DNA of 64,000 nt from CAZYTM01 sp964649725 (lineage in GTDB: Bacteria > Desulfobacterota > Desulfuromonadia > Geobacterales > Geobacteraceae), in NCBI GenBank assembly GCA_964649725.1, contig CAZYTM010000001.1, positions 186,001 to 250,000 of the forward strand. The letters run 5' to 3'. Below are positions 24,638-33,358 of this stretch, in pieces; within the stretch, counting starts at the first letter, position 1; the number at the start of each line of letters is the position of its first letter. The notes beneath the pieces are model-generated. The model saw only the letters and a program-made list of their open reading frames with translations, was not told the origin of the DNA and did no database searches. The translations under genes and the position numbers were made by a program.

Positions 24638-26011
24638 CTATTTGAGATAATCGAGCAATGACAGCTGGGATATCCTCGCCGTTGCCGACAGGGTCGCCTC
24701 AAAGGCTGTCTGTTGCAGATTCAGCTCGGTGATGGTCTTGGCATAGTCGATATTCTGTATGCTCCCCACCACATTTTTCAGATTTGTCTGCATCGCCTCG
24801 TGCATCTTTTCCGTATTCTGCAGGCGGAGCTGGCGCCCGGTCAATTCGCTCCGCCCGGCCTGTACCTGTTCATAGGCCCTGTTAAGGTTGGGGAGCTCGG
24901 CCATTATCGCCTGCCGGTCGTCATTGCTGATAGCCTGGATCAGATTGTCGAGCGTCCGGAAGATGTCTATGCCGCTCTGTACAGCCGCTCCGGTCGGTTG
25001 CTGGGAAAGCCCGCGCAGGAGCTCCCGGCCGGAGAGGTTAACCGCCACCGTGATCCCCTTGTCGATCTCGACAGCTATCTCCCCGTCCATGGGGCTGAAA
25101 TTGCCGACAAATGTGAGGCTTACTGGCGGCACTGTCGGCGGTATTGTGGCGACTACCGCAGCAGAGAGCTGCAGCGTATCGGCCGCGGCCGGTGCTGCTG
25201 CCGGCACTGCCAACACTGTGGTACCCGGCGGTATCCCCGGGCCGGTAACCGTCATCCCCGGCAGTAACCCGGTGTTGCTGATACCGGTCACCAGATCACT
25301 GCCGACCGTGGTCGTGCCACTGACGGTGCGCACTGTTGTAGGGTCGACCACCAGGCTCGCTGCCGTCCCGTTTGCCGTGGCATTACGGGAGAGGGTCAGG
25401 GAGCTCCCCGGTCCGCTACCGGTTATCGCTGTGATGGTGGTATCTGCCGGAATGCCCGGCCCGCTGATTGCCATGCCGACTGCCAGGCCGGTAGTATCGA
25501 TGTTATCTACCAGCTGGCTACCGGTTGTGGTATTGCCGCTAATCAGCATAGTGCCGCTGTAGTTGCCGTTTGCATCAAAGGGCGATGTATCATTTTTGAA
25601 ACCGCCCAGTATATATTTACCATTATATTCTGTATTTGCAAGCTGAATTATTTGCTCCTTGATCTGCTGCAGATTACGAAGCGCATCGTTGCGCAAGGTT
25701 GTATCCTGGGTCCCGTTCGCCACGGAATAGCCGAAATCCTTGGCTTTCTGCAGGTATTCCGTGATCCCCTGCAGGGCCAGATCGGTCGTCTGCAGCAAGA
25801 GACCGCCATTTTTTATGTTGGTCACATACTGGGCGGAATCGGCCAACTGGCTTGAGGAGTTCATGATCTGCTGGGTAGCGATCGGATCGTCAGCCGGGCG
25901 GTTGATCTTATAACCGGATGCGATCTGGGTCTGTAATCTATCCAGCCGGTCGCGGCTCTGGATGATGTTCCGGATGGCAGCGCTGGCAATGGTAGCTTCC
26001 GTGATACGCAT
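24638..26011 (-). CDS. flgL: FlgL hook-filament junction protein with repeat insert
   Basis: A 457-aa flagellin-family protein joining hook to filament. N-terminal 1-150 (MRITEATIASAAIRNIIQSRDRLDRLQTQ) and the C-terminal 320-457 part are typical. Between them lies an unusual insert of about 150 residues with two repeats of about 40 residues (158-197 and 230-269), each containing a GPGIP-TT motif after a G-M-x-(I/V)-(S/T) stretch. Common FlgL proteins are about 300 residues. Immediately follows flgK. Confidence 0.92.
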   Translation of the reverse strand: MRITEATIASAAIRNIIQSRDRLDRLQTQIASGYKINRPADDPIATQQIMNSSSQLADSAQYVTNIKNGGLLLQTTDLALQGITEYLQKAKDFGYSVANGTQDTTLRNDALRNLQQIKEQIIQLANTEYNGKYILGGFKNDTSPFDANGNYSGTMLISGNTTTGSQLVDNIDTTGLAVGMAISGPGIPADTTITAITGSGPGSSLTLSRNATANGTAASLVVDPTTVRTVSGTTTVGSDLVTGISNTGLLPGMTVTGPGIPPGTTVLAVPAAAPAAADTLQLSAAVVATIPPTVPPVSLTFVGNFSPMDGEIAVEIDKGITVAVNLSGRELLRGLSQQPTGAAVQSGIDIFRTLDNLIQAISNDDRQAIMAELPNLNRAYEQVQAGRSELTGRQLRLQNTEKMHEAMQTNLKNVVGSIQNIDYAKTITELNLQQTAFEATLSATARISQLSLLDYLK

Positions 26012-26022
26012 GGAATACTCCC

Positions 26023-27447
26023 TCAGCGGATGAGGCTCATCAGTGTATCGAGCATCTCAGTCGCAGTATTGACCAGTTTGGCGCTGGCCTGGTATGCCTT
26101 CTGGTATTTTATCAGCAGAGTCAACTCTTCATCCAGCGATACCCCGGCGGTCGACTCCCGCAGGGTGGTGAGCTGCGTCAGCAGCATCTCGCTCCGCTGG
26201 TTGGCCTGTTCGGCTTTCTGCACATCGAGGCCGATAACACCGGCATAGGCGTTGTAAAAATTGACCAGCGTGGTGTTGCCCAGGGTCGTACTGACACTCT
26301 TCTCCTTGATATCGGCGATCTTCAAGGCATTGACGTTATTGCCGACACCCCCACTGGCCGGATCGACCGATGCCGCTGCAATGTCGGCGGTCGAGCTCAG
26401 GGAGAGCTCTATGGCATTACTGTAACCGGCCTGGGGGGCGACGACAAAAAAATCGAGGCCGGTCGAACCGTTCAGACCAAAGCCGGTAGTATGAGCCGCA
26501 TTCACTTCGCTGGCAAGAGTAAAAGCGAGCTCGTCAAGCTTTGCCAGCATATCGCTGGTCAGGCTGTCCCTCACCTTGAGGGTGCCGCCGATCTCCCCCA
26601 GGCTGTTATTCGGGCCGCCGACTGCCGAAGTGATATTGATCGGCGCCGACCCGCCATAGGGGGTGATCATGACGTCATATAGGCCGCTGCCACTGTTTAT
26701 GGCGGTCGAGAGTTGCGCTGCCTGACCGCCACTCACCAGCATCTCGCTGGTGGTGAGACTGACCGTCAGGGTGCCGTCCGGCTGTTCCATATACCTGATG
26801 CCTACTTTATTCGCCAGGTCCTGCACCATCTTGTCACGCTGGTCACGCAGTTCGTTGGCATTGCCGGCCAGCAGTTCGGTCTGCTTGATCTGCTCGTTCA
26901 GGGAGGCGATCCCGCTGGTCATGTTGTTGATGTCAGTGACCTGGGTGACCAGCTGCTGGTTGGCATCGGTCTTGAGTGAATTGAGAAACGAGTTGAGTTG
27001 ATGGAACTTGTCGGTCAGCTCCTGGGAGCGGTAGAGTACCGCCTGGCGCTGGGCTGTCCCCTGCGGGTCGACGGAGAGCTCCTGCCAGGCGTTGAAGAAA
27101 TCCTGCATGGCAGTACCGAGGCCATCGGCAGTGAGTTCATTGAACATCGGCTCGACCCGCTGCATGAATGCCTGGCTGGTGGTGCTCTGGCCGAAAGCGC
27201 TATTACCGTTGGTGATCTGGGTCTGCAGGAACTGGTCATAGGAGCGCTCGATGGAGTTGACCTCGACTCCGGTGCCGAGGGGGAAACCGCCGGGTGTTAC
27301 TGCCGTAGGTGCTGTCTGCAGCAAGGCCCGCTGCCGCGAATAGCCAGGGGTATTGACATTGGCAATATTTTCGCCGGTGACCTCAAGCGCCTGCTGTTGT
27401 GACTTCAGCCCTGACTGAGCAATACTAAGAAGCCCCAGAATGGCCAT
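26023..27447 (-). CDS. flgK: FlgK hook-associated protein 1
   Basis: A 474-aa junction protein between hook and filament: N-terminal rod/hook motif (SIAQSGLKSQQQALEVTGENIANVNTPGYSR) and C-terminal hook motif (GVSLDEELTLLIKYQKAYQASAKLV-type). Start at ATG 27447, with AAGGAG 8 nt upstream; a TTG two codons earlier is less likely. Follows its chaperone gene flgN directly. Confidence 0.95.
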   Translation of the reverse strand: MAILGLLSIAQSGLKSQQQALEVTGENIANVNTPGYSRQRALLQTAPTAVTPGGFPLGTGVEVNSIERSYDQFLQTQITNGNSAFGQSTTSQAFMQRVEPMFNELTADGLGTAMQDFFNAWQELSVDPQGTAQRQAVLYRSQELTDKFHQLNSFLNSLKTDANQQLVTQVTDINNMTSGIASLNEQIKQTELLAGNANELRDQRDKMVQDLANKVGIRYMEQPDGTLTVSLTTSEMLVSGGQAAQLSTAINSGSGLYDVMITPYGGSAPINITSAVGGPNNSLGEIGGTLKVRDSLTSDMLAKLDELAFTLASEVNAAHTTGFGLNGSTGLDFFVVAPQAGYSNAIELSLSSTADIAAASVDPASGGVGNNVNALKIADIKEKSVSTTLGNTTLVNFYNAYAGVIGLDVQKAEQANQRSEMLLTQLTTLRESTAGVSLDEELTLLIKYQKAYQASAKLVNTATEMLDTLMSLIR

Positions 27448-27449
27448 GG

Positions 27450-27947
27450 TCAAATCTCCTTACAGAGCAGCCTGCCTGCACCGCCAGCCTGTACCAGTCG
27501 TCCTTCACCGCCGTAGACGGCAGTATCAGGGTTGATCCCCTTGAAAAAATCGAGTGAGCGGTTGATCATATGCAGCGAGCCGCGCAGCAGCTCCCGGTCG
27601 AGGGCCAGCATTTTATCGAGCGACGTGGAAAGCTCGAACAGCCTGGACTGCATCCCTTTAAGCAGTTCCCGCTGCGGCAGAGCGATCTTCTCCAGCACCA
27701 GCGACAGTGTGGCAGTGGCAGGCAACTCGTACTCTGCCGCGACTTTTTTCAGCAACTGGCGGCAGCTGTTATTGCTCGTCTCCATGATCACCATCAGCTG
27801 CTGCTTGGCATGCTCCTGCCTGGCAAGCGCCGGGAAATCGAGTTTGACGATGCTTCGCTGCTCCTTTTCGAGCAACTGCAGCATCTCTCCCATCAGTTGT
27901 TCTTTATCTGCCAGGACGGCAATAAGTTCCGTCACACTATCAGCCAT
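27450..27947 (-). CDS. flgN: FlgN export chaperone for FlgK/FlgL
   Basis: A 165-aa mostly helical protein of the FlgN family: repeated heptad-like helices (LAVLADKEQLMGEMLQLLEKEQ; ALARQEHAKQQLMVIMETSN; LDREL-RGSLHMINRSLDFF). The C-terminal 30 residues, rich in Gly, probably form the tail. It binds FlgK and FlgL before export; the genes follow directly. Confidence 0.85.
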   Translation of the reverse strand: MADSVTELIAVLADKEQLMGEMLQLLEKEQRSIVKLDFPALARQEHAKQQLMVIMETSNNSCRQLLKKVAAEYELPATATLSLVLEKIALPQRELLKGMQSRLFELSTSLDKMLALDRELLRGSLHMINRSLDFFKGINPDTAVYGGEGRLVQAGGAGRLLCKEI

Positions 27948-27954
27948 ACCTCAC

Positions 27955-28269
27955 CTACCCCTTCTCGCCTGCCTTGCCGAAACGGGCCAGCATCTTCTCT
28001 GCTACCAGACGGGTATCCACCTGATAGGTGCCGGCTGCGACCTGCTGCCTGATCTCTTGTACGCGGCTGCTCCGGTCCTGTTCCGGCATAAGTGCGGCCT
28101 GTTCTTTCAGCTTGTCCAGTTCCACCCTGCGCAGCGATATCTCTACCTGATCGCCTCCCGGTCTGGCGGCACCACCCTTCTGCTTCCCTTCTGCGCCGGC
28201 TTTTTCCAGCAGTTCGTTGCGGTAGGCTGCGATCGATTGTTGCTGCATGGTGCTGTTGTCAATCTTCAT
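27955..28269 (-). CDS. flgM: FlgM anti-sigma-28 factor
   Basis: A 104-aa FlgM: MKIDNSTMQQQSIAAYRNELLEKAG start, VEISLRRVELDKLKEQA, and a C-terminal half with DRSSRVQEIRQQVAAGTYQVDTRLVAEKML, the FliA-binding helices. It holds FliA until the hook is finished, then is exported. Start at ATG 28269, preceded by GGGGATG. It sits between flgJ and flgN with gaps of only a few bases. Confidence 0.9.
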   Translation of the reverse strand: MKIDNSTMQQQSIAAYRNELLEKAGAEGKQKGGAARPGGDQVEISLRRVELDKLKEQAALMPEQDRSSRVQEIRQQVAAGTYQVDTRLVAEKMLARFGKAGEKG

Positions 28270-28288
28270 GAAACATCCCCTTTTTCTC

Positions 28289-28615
28289 TCATTTCTTGCT
28301 GTCACGCCCCGTGATCTGCGTAGTGACCAGCGATGCCAGCCCAACCCCTCCCTGGGCGGCTATCGCCTTGGCATACTCCTGGTCGAGCAACGACCGATAG
28401 ATCTCCTCGCCCCTGCCACCCCCGGTCAGTTCGTCCCGGGGGATGGTGGAACGCATCGATTTGAGCATCATCTCGACAAAGAGTGCTTCAAATTCACGCA
28501 CAGCATGTTGCGTCGCTCTATCTTTTTCGGCAGTTGGCGGTCTGAACTTGAGCGGAGAGCCGGTTTTTTTTTCATTGCCGGCGATCTGCGACGTCTGCTC
28601 GATGTTCACAGGCAT
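28289..28615 (-). CDS. flgJ: FlgJ-like rod-binding protein (no muramidase domain)
   Basis: A 108-aa protein equal to the N-terminal rod-binding domain of FlgJ: AVREFEALFVEMMLKSMRSTIP, then EEIYRSLLDQEYAKAIAAQGGVGLASLV. The glucosaminidase domain found in enterobacterial FlgJ is missing, as usual in this phylum. It caps or chaperones the growing rod; another enzyme must open the cell wall. Follows flgI by 49 bp. Confidence 0.88.
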   Translation of the reverse strand: MPVNIEQTSQIAGNEKKTGSPLKFRPPTAEKDRATQHAVREFEALFVEMMLKSMRSTIPRDELTGGGRGEEIYRSLLDQEYAKAIAAQGGVGLASLVTTQITGRDSKK

Positions 28616-28664
28616 ATTACATCCTCGTCAAGCTGTTTAAAATAGTTTAAAAGTCTTATCAGCC

Positions 28665-29756
28665 CTAGATGACCATCAGTTCGGCCTGCAGAGCGCCAGC
28701 AGCCTTGATAGCCTGCATGATACCGATCAGATCGCGCGGGGTGACGCCAAGCAGGTTCAATGCCCGCACTACATCGCCGATGTTGGCCCCCTCCTTGACC
28801 ACAGCGAGACCGCCGGTATCTTCCGTCACCTTGACGCTGGTGCGCGGTACCACCTTGGTCTCGCCGCTGCTGAATGGAGGCGGCTGCGACACCTGCGGCG
28901 TCTCCTTGACATAAAGGGTCAGATTGCCATGCGAAACCGCTACCGTGGAGATGCGGACATTCTCCCCCATGACGATGGTGCCGGTCCGTTCGTTCAGTAC
29001 CACCCTGGCCACCAGATCGGGCTGTATCTCCAGTCTTTCCAGCTCGGCGACAAAGGAGACCGTCCGCCCCTGATAGGAAGCGGGTATCTCCAGCTCAAGC
29101 GCCCCCGGATCGTTGCATACGGCGATCTCGGCTTTGAACTTGCCATTGATGGCAGCAGCGATCCTGCTCGCCGTGGTAAAGTCAGGCCGGTGCAGATTCA
29201 ATCTGAGCGAACTCCGGTCAGCCAGCACATTGGGGAGTTCCCGCTCCACCAGCCCCCCCTCCGGCACCCGGCCGGCGGTCGGGTGGTTCTTCTGCGCCGA
29301 GGCCGCCTGACCACCATAGGAGAAGGAGTTGGTTATCACCGCCCCCTGGGCCACGACATAGATCTGCCCATCCCCCCCCTTGAGCGGGGCCATCAGCAGA
29401 GTCCCGCCGGCAATACTCTTGGCGTCACCCATGGAAGAGACCAGCACGTCGAGCCGGCTCCCCTGCTTGGCAAAGGGTGGCAGAGTAGCGGTCACCATCA
29501 CCGCAGCGACGTTCTTCACCGTTATATCGCTCCTGTTGATGGTGATCCCCATCCGTTCCAGGACGTTCACCACCGACTGGACCGGGAACTTGGTCTGATC
29601 GCTGTCGCCGGAGCCGTTCAACCCGACCACTATGCCATACCCCATCAACTGGTTGTCCCGCACCCCGTCAAAACCGGCAATATCCTTGATACGGATCGCC
29701 AAAGCGAGTTGGGGGACAAGGAGGAGTAGGCATATGACGTAAAGAGTTCTTCTCAT
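28665..29756 (-). CDS. flgI: FlgI P-ring protein
   Basis: A 363-aa periplasmic ring protein with signal peptide (MRRTLYVICLLLLVPQLALA) and typical IRIKDIAGFDGVRDNQLMGYGIVVGLNGSGDSD. C-terminal GANIGDVVRALNLLGVTPRDLIGIMQAIKAAGALQAEL. Separated from flgH by a 181-bp gap with a structured repeat. Confidence 0.96.
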   Translation of the reverse strand: MRRTLYVICLLLLVPQLALAIRIKDIAGFDGVRDNQLMGYGIVVGLNGSGDSDQTKFPVQSVVNVLERMGITINRSDITVKNVAAVMVTATLPPFAKQGSRLDVLVSSMGDAKSIAGGTLLMAPLKGGDGQIYVVAQGAVITNSFSYGGQAASAQKNHPTAGRVPEGGLVERELPNVLADRSSLRLNLHRPDFTTASRIAAAINGKFKAEIAVCNDPGALELEIPASYQGRTVSFVAELERLEIQPDLVARVVLNERTGTIVMGENVRISTVAVSHGNLTLYVKETPQVSQPPPFSSGETKVVPRTSVKVTEDTGGLAVVKEGANIGDVVRALNLLGVTPRDLIGIMQAIKAAGALQAELMVI

Positions 29757-29807
29757 AATCTCTGTCCAGGAGCGATTAATCCGCTCGGTTGTTAAGCAAA
29801 CTCCCCA

Positions 29808-29925
29808 GGAGCGTCGATTTTGCGCAAGGTCAAGGCGGTCAAGGGGTGCCGCGGAAGCGTAGCAGGGCTACGCTGCACAAGGAAGCCCGCAGGCCAACGC
29901 CGAGATTGCGCAAAAGTGGCGCTCC
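29808..29925 (+). repeat. Structured dispersed repeat, copy 1 (flgH-flgI gap)
   Basis: 118 bp bounded by GGAGCG...CGCTCC, with an inner hairpin GCGTAGC-AGG-GCTACGC at 29857-29873 and conserved CAAGGTCAAGGCG and CAACGCCGAGATTGCG segments shared with copies at 31399 and 52108. It ends 12 nt from the flgH stop codon. The ORFs that can be read through it are spurious. Confidence 0.85.
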
Positions 29926-29937
29926 TCCTCCCCCCCG

Positions 29938-30609
29938 TCAGAAGGGCCAGATGACATCCAAAAGACTCATCAACCACCCCGGGCTCTGCCTGTCACTCAC
30001 TATCCCCTTGCCGGTATAGGTGATCCTGGCATCGGCTATCTGGCTCGAGCTGATGACGTTATCCGGGGTGATATCCCGCTGTCGTACCGATCCTTCCAGG
30101 ATAATTATCTGGTCTTCATTGTTCACCTTGATATTGCGTCGCCCCTCGATGCGCAGATTGCCATTGGCCAGGACATCCATCACCCTGGCGGTGATGGTGG
30201 CGCTCAGGTTCTCCTTGCGCGTGGTAGTACCGCTGCCGTCGAATTTCGAATCGCTGCTGGCACTGATCAGCTTGGAGAGGTCCATCCAGTTCTTGATGCC
30301 GCTCATGTTGGTTTCGAGCCCCATGAAGTTCGGTATCCCGGCCGAATAGCTCCCCCCCCGTTTGGTGGCGGTAGTAGCCTCTTTGCTGGCACTGGCAGTT
30401 TCGACGATGATCACTGTCAGGGTATCACCACGGCGCCGCGCCTTCATGTCTTCGGCAAACCCTGCCGAACTCTGCTGCCAGATGGAGCCACCCTGATAGG
30501 TCGGGGGGCGGTTATCGAGCATATCATCGAGCCGGGCCTTCTGCAGATCGCCATTACCGGCACATCCAGCCAGCAGCAGCAATGTTATGAGAGAGAATAT
30601 CTTCTTCAT
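29938..30609 (-). CDS. flgH: FlgH L-ring lipoprotein
   Basis: A 223-aa outer-membrane lipoprotein: signal peptide ending in the lipobox LAGC (MKKIFSLITLLLLAGCAGNG), then GSIWQQSSAGFAEDMKARRRGDTLTVIIVE and a C-terminal GNLRIEGRRNIKVNNEDQIIILEGSVRQRDI. Start at ATG 30609; the longer reading adds residues ahead of the signal peptide. It follows flgA by 21 bp. Confidence 0.95.
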   Translation of the reverse strand: MKKIFSLITLLLLAGCAGNGDLQKARLDDMLDNRPPTYQGGSIWQQSSAGFAEDMKARRRGDTLTVIIVETASASKEATTATKRGGSYSAGIPNFMGLETNMSGIKNWMDLSKLISASSDSKFDGSGTTTRKENLSATITARVMDVLANGNLRIEGRRNIKVNNEDQIIILEGSVRQRDITPDNVISSSQIADARITYTGKGIVSDRQSPGWLMSLLDVIWPF

Positions 30610-30630
30610 CAACCCTGTCGCTCCCATCAG

Positions 30631-31353
30631 CTAGAACTCCACCCGGACCGTCCCGGCAGAGACTACCCTGGCACTGATATCTTTCTGCGAAGATAGATTC
30701 TGCACCGCTATCAACTCCCCTTCGGCACCGTTCTGTTTCGCCTTGCCGGTGGTGGAAATACGTAACGACGGCTGGTCGAGAAGGATGGTGACCAGCTGGC
30801 CGCTTTTAACCAGCGGTATCTTTTCCAGGTTGTCGCTGCGTAACGGTGTTGTTGCCCGGACGCCGCTCTTCAACCGCTGCCCCACTACCTCGTCGATGCT
30901 GCGGCAGATACGGCCGGCAAGACCGGCCATGTCCCTTTTCTGCAGCGCCACATCACCGGCTGCGAGCAGCTCGCCACGCTCCAGCGGGCGGGTCGCCACC
31001 ACCACGTCGGCAAGCGCCTCCACCTCGGCCCGCACCGTCAGATTGCGTTCCACCCGGTCATTGACCCTCACTATCAGGGCCAGGTTGACCGTCCCCCACC
31101 CTTCCCAGCGGTCCGGCGCCTTCACCTCGAAATCGGTCTTCCCCGGAGGGAGTTGTACCCCCCCCTGAAAACCGACCTTCTTCAGCCGCACCTCCATACC
31201 GAGATTGGCAGTCCGCTGCAGGACAAAGTCGGTCACCACCTGACGCACCTCTGCCTCACTGACGACTCTCTGCTCCGCTCCCATTGCAGGGAGTGCCAGC
31301 AGGGGGAGAAGATTGAACAGCAACAGAAAAATGGCAAATAATTTCCTTTTCAT
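30631..31353 (-). CDS. flgA: FlgA P-ring assembly chaperone
   Basis: A 240-aa periplasmic protein with signal peptide (MKRKLFAIFLLLFNLLPLLALPAMGA) and C-terminal SAF/ChapFlgA domain (ATRPLERGELLAAGDVALQKRDMAGL; GVRATTPLRSDNLEKIPLVKSGQLVTI). It helps FlgI polymerise. It lies between flgG and flgH, with the structured repeat copy 2 upstream. Confidence 0.93.
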   Translation of the reverse strand: MKRKLFAIFLLLFNLLPLLALPAMGAEQRVVSEAEVRQVVTDFVLQRTANLGMEVRLKKVGFQGGVQLPPGKTDFEVKAPDRWEGWGTVNLALIVRVNDRVERNLTVRAEVEALADVVVATRPLERGELLAAGDVALQKRDMAGLAGRICRSIDEVVGQRLKSGVRATTPLRSDNLEKIPLVKSGQLVTILLDQPSLRISTTGKAKQNGAEGELIAVQNLSSQKDISARVVSAGTVRVEF

Positions 31354-31398
31354 TCGCTTGCTCCATCAGTGAATCAGGGGATTTCTCCCGGACCCACT

Positions 31399-31518
31399 GG
31401 AAACGCGATTTTTGTGCAAGGTCAAGGCGGTCAAGGGGTAACGCGGAGACGTAGCAGGGCTACGTCGCACAAGGGACCCCGCAGACCAACGCCGAGATTG
31501 CGCAAAAGGCGCGTTTCC
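31399..31518 (+). repeat. Structured dispersed repeat, copy 2 (flgG-flgA gap)
   Basis: 120 bp bounded by GGAAACGCG...CGCGTTTCC; inner hairpin ACGTAGC-AGG-GCTACGT. Its last base is the first base of the flgG stop codon (reverse strand). Bases that differ from copy 1 in the terminal and inner stems are paired changes. Confidence 0.85.
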
Positions 31519-32306
31519 TACCTGCGTAGGTTGTTGGCCTGCTGCAACATATCATCCGCCGCCTGCACCGCCTTGGAATTGATCTCATAGGCGCGCTGGC
31601 CGACGATCATATTGACCATCTCCTCCATGACACTGACATTGCTCATCTCCAGAAATCCCTGACTCATGGTGCCGATACCGTTCTGGCCAGGGGTCCCGGT
31701 GGTAGCTGCACCGGAGGAGTCGGTCACCTGGTAGAGGTTTTTCCCCAGGCTGGAGAGCCCGGCCGGATTGGAGAAGGTCGCCAGCTGGATGGTGCCGATG
31801 CTGGTCGGCGTCGCCTGCCCCGACTGGAGTACCGATACCGTGCCGTCATTGCCGATGGTGACCCGGGTGGCATTGTTGGGGATGACCACCTCCGGCAGCA
31901 GCGGATAGCCGTCGGAATTGACCACCCGCCCCTGGCTGTCTTTCTTGAAGGCACCGGCCCTGGAGTAGGATGTGGTGCCATCCGGCATCTGGATCTGGAA
32001 GAAGCCGTCCCCTTCGATGGCGATGTCGAGTTCGCTGCCGGTCTGGTTGATGTTGCCGGCGGTGAATAGTTTGGTCACGGCTGCCGTTTTGGAACCGAGG
32101 CCGATCTGGATCCCGGAGGGGATCTGCGTGGAACCGGTGGAAGGGGCGCCGGTAGTCTTCAGGTTCTGGTACATCAGGTCCTGGAAGTCGGCGCGACTCT
32201 TCTTGAAACCGGTAGTGTTGACGTTGGCCAGGTTGTTGGCGACCACGTCCATATTCGTCTGCTGCGCCTGCATCCCTGATGCCGCGGTCCAGAGTGCTCT
32301 GATCAT
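31518..32306 (-). CDS. flgG: FlgG distal rod protein
   Basis: A 262-aa rod protein: MIRALWTAASGMQAQQTNMDVVANNLANVNTTGFKKSRADFQDL at the N-terminus and GFLEMSNVSVMEEMVNMIVGQRAYEINSKAVQAADDML at the C-terminus, the FlgG signatures. Follows flgF by 12 bp. Confidence 0.96.
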   Translation of the reverse strand: MIRALWTAASGMQAQQTNMDVVANNLANVNTTGFKKSRADFQDLMYQNLKTTGAPSTGSTQIPSGIQIGLGSKTAAVTKLFTAGNINQTGSELDIAIEGDGFFQIQMPDGTTSYSRAGAFKKDSQGRVVNSDGYPLLPEVVIPNNATRVTIGNDGTVSVLQSGQATPTSIGTIQLATFSNPAGLSSLGKNLYQVTDSSGAATTGTPGQNGIGTMSQGFLEMSNVSVMEEMVNMIVGQRAYEINSKAVQAADDMLQQANNLRR

Positions 32307-32318
32307 GATATACCTCCC

Positions 32319-33056
32319 CTATACTCTCCCCAGTTCATTGGCAGCTTTCCCCGCCATCTCGTCGTAGCTCCTGACCACCTTCTGGCACGCCTCGAAATAG
32401 CGGTTCGCCTCGATGAGCTGGGTCATCTCGGCTATGGTGCTGACATTAGACTCTTCGATGAACCCCTGCCGGACCCGCCCCGGCGGGGCCGGTTGCGGCC
32501 CCCCTGCAGCCGGATCGGCCGGGATAAAGAGCGCGTTGCCGATCTTCTGCAGATTGTATGGTTTGGGGAAGTCGACCACGTCAAGGGTACCGACCTGGCC
32601 ACCATCGACGAAGACCTTCCCTTCGCTGTCGATATCTACCCGACCGCCGGTAAGGGTGAGCGGTCCCCCCCCCAGCACCTGGTGACCATCGGCCGTGACC
32701 AGGCGATTGGCAGAGTCGAGACGGAAATTCCCCTGACGTGTGTAGGCGCGCCCCTCCGGGGTGTTGACGACAAAGAAGCCCTCCCCGTCCAGAGCCAGAT
32801 CGAGACTGTTGCCGGTCTGCTTGGCCGGGCCGCTGGAGTAGTCGGTGAAGAACTGCTCGCCGGCAAGGATCGGTGCATCGCCTGTCGGGGTGATCACCCT
32901 GGTCGGATTATTGACAGCGGCGAGCAGGCTCTCGAACTGCAGCCGGTCTCGCTTGAAGCCGGGGGTAGTGGCATTGGCCAGGTTGTTGGAAATGACGTCG
33001 AGCCGGCGCATCGCTGCCAGATTCCCGGATAGTGCTGCATATAGACCGCTGTTCAT
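32319..33056 (-). CDS. flgF: FlgF proximal rod protein
   Basis: A 245-aa rod protein: MNSGLYAALSGNLAAMRRLDVISNNLANATTPGFKRD, then DLALDGEGFFVVNTPEGRAYTRQGNF, and a C-terminal SNVSTIAEMTQLIEANRYFEACQKVV. First gene of flgF-flgG-flgA-flgH-flgI-flgJ-flgM-flgN-flgK-flgL-csrA; AAGGAGAGG lies before the start and a sigma-54 promoter about 270 bp upstream. Confidence 0.95.
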   Translation of the reverse strand: MNSGLYAALSGNLAAMRRLDVISNNLANATTPGFKRDRLQFESLLAAVNNPTRVITPTGDAPILAGEQFFTDYSSGPAKQTGNSLDLALDGEGFFVVNTPEGRAYTRQGNFRLDSANRLVTADGHQVLGGGPLTLTGGRVDIDSEGKVFVDGGQVGTLDVVDFPKPYNLQKIGNALFIPADPAAGGPQPAPPGRVRQGFIEESNVSTIAEMTQLIEANRYFEACQKVVRSYDEMAGKAANELGRV

Positions 33057-33096
33057 GTTCGTTACCTCTCCTTGTTACTGCAGTTGCCAAAGCTCG

Positions 33097-33127
33097 CTTG
33101 TTGCCGGCCTCTTTTGCCGGCAACAAG
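33097..33127. repeat. 12-bp perfect hairpin in the flgF leader
   Basis: Arms 33097-33108 and 33116-33127, loop CTCTTTT. It lies in the predicted flgF leader, 40 nt before the start codon, next to the larger 30-bp inverted repeat. Confidence 0.65.
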
Positions 33128-33136
33128 CCGGGGGCC

Positions 33137-33279
33137 GGGTGAGGGGCTCTGGCAGGGGGGAATAGTATGCATTCTGACCTAGCCGGTGTTCCAGGGAAGC
33201 CTTAGCTAGCTACTGTTTTTGCTCCGTTCAAAGGGAAATGTAAGCGCTGACTATTCCCCCCTGCCAGAGCCCCTCACCC
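33137..33279. repeat. 30-bp perfect inverted repeat in the flgF leader
   Basis: Arms 33137-33166 and 33250-33279 are exactly complementary; the 83-bp centre has no gene. This lies between the flgF start and its sigma-54 promoter, so a transcript would carry a very stable long stem. With the 33097-33127 hairpin and the promoter it fills the 302-bp fliA-flgF gap. Could be a small non-autonomous element (MITE-like), a terminator or a leader regulator. Confidence 0.75.
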
Positions 33280-33325
33280 TGCCAGACCGACTCCCCCTGC
33301 CTGTAGCGATTACAGACATATCTTG

Positions 33326-33341
33326 TGCAACTAGCCTGCCA
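33326..33341 (-). promoter_or_regulatory. Sigma-54 promoter of the flgF operon
   Basis: On the - strand: TGGCAG-N5-TTGCA at ideal spacing, 17 bp after the fliA stop. Predicted leader about 258 nt. Confidence 0.7.
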
Positions 33342-33358
33342 GCGACGGCGAACCCATA

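Noticed and set aside
31369..31590. Short + strand ORF of Arg-rich peptide through repeat copy 2 (similar one at 29789-30019)
   Set aside because: The reading frames arise from the structured repeat itself; the copies do not keep a common frame.
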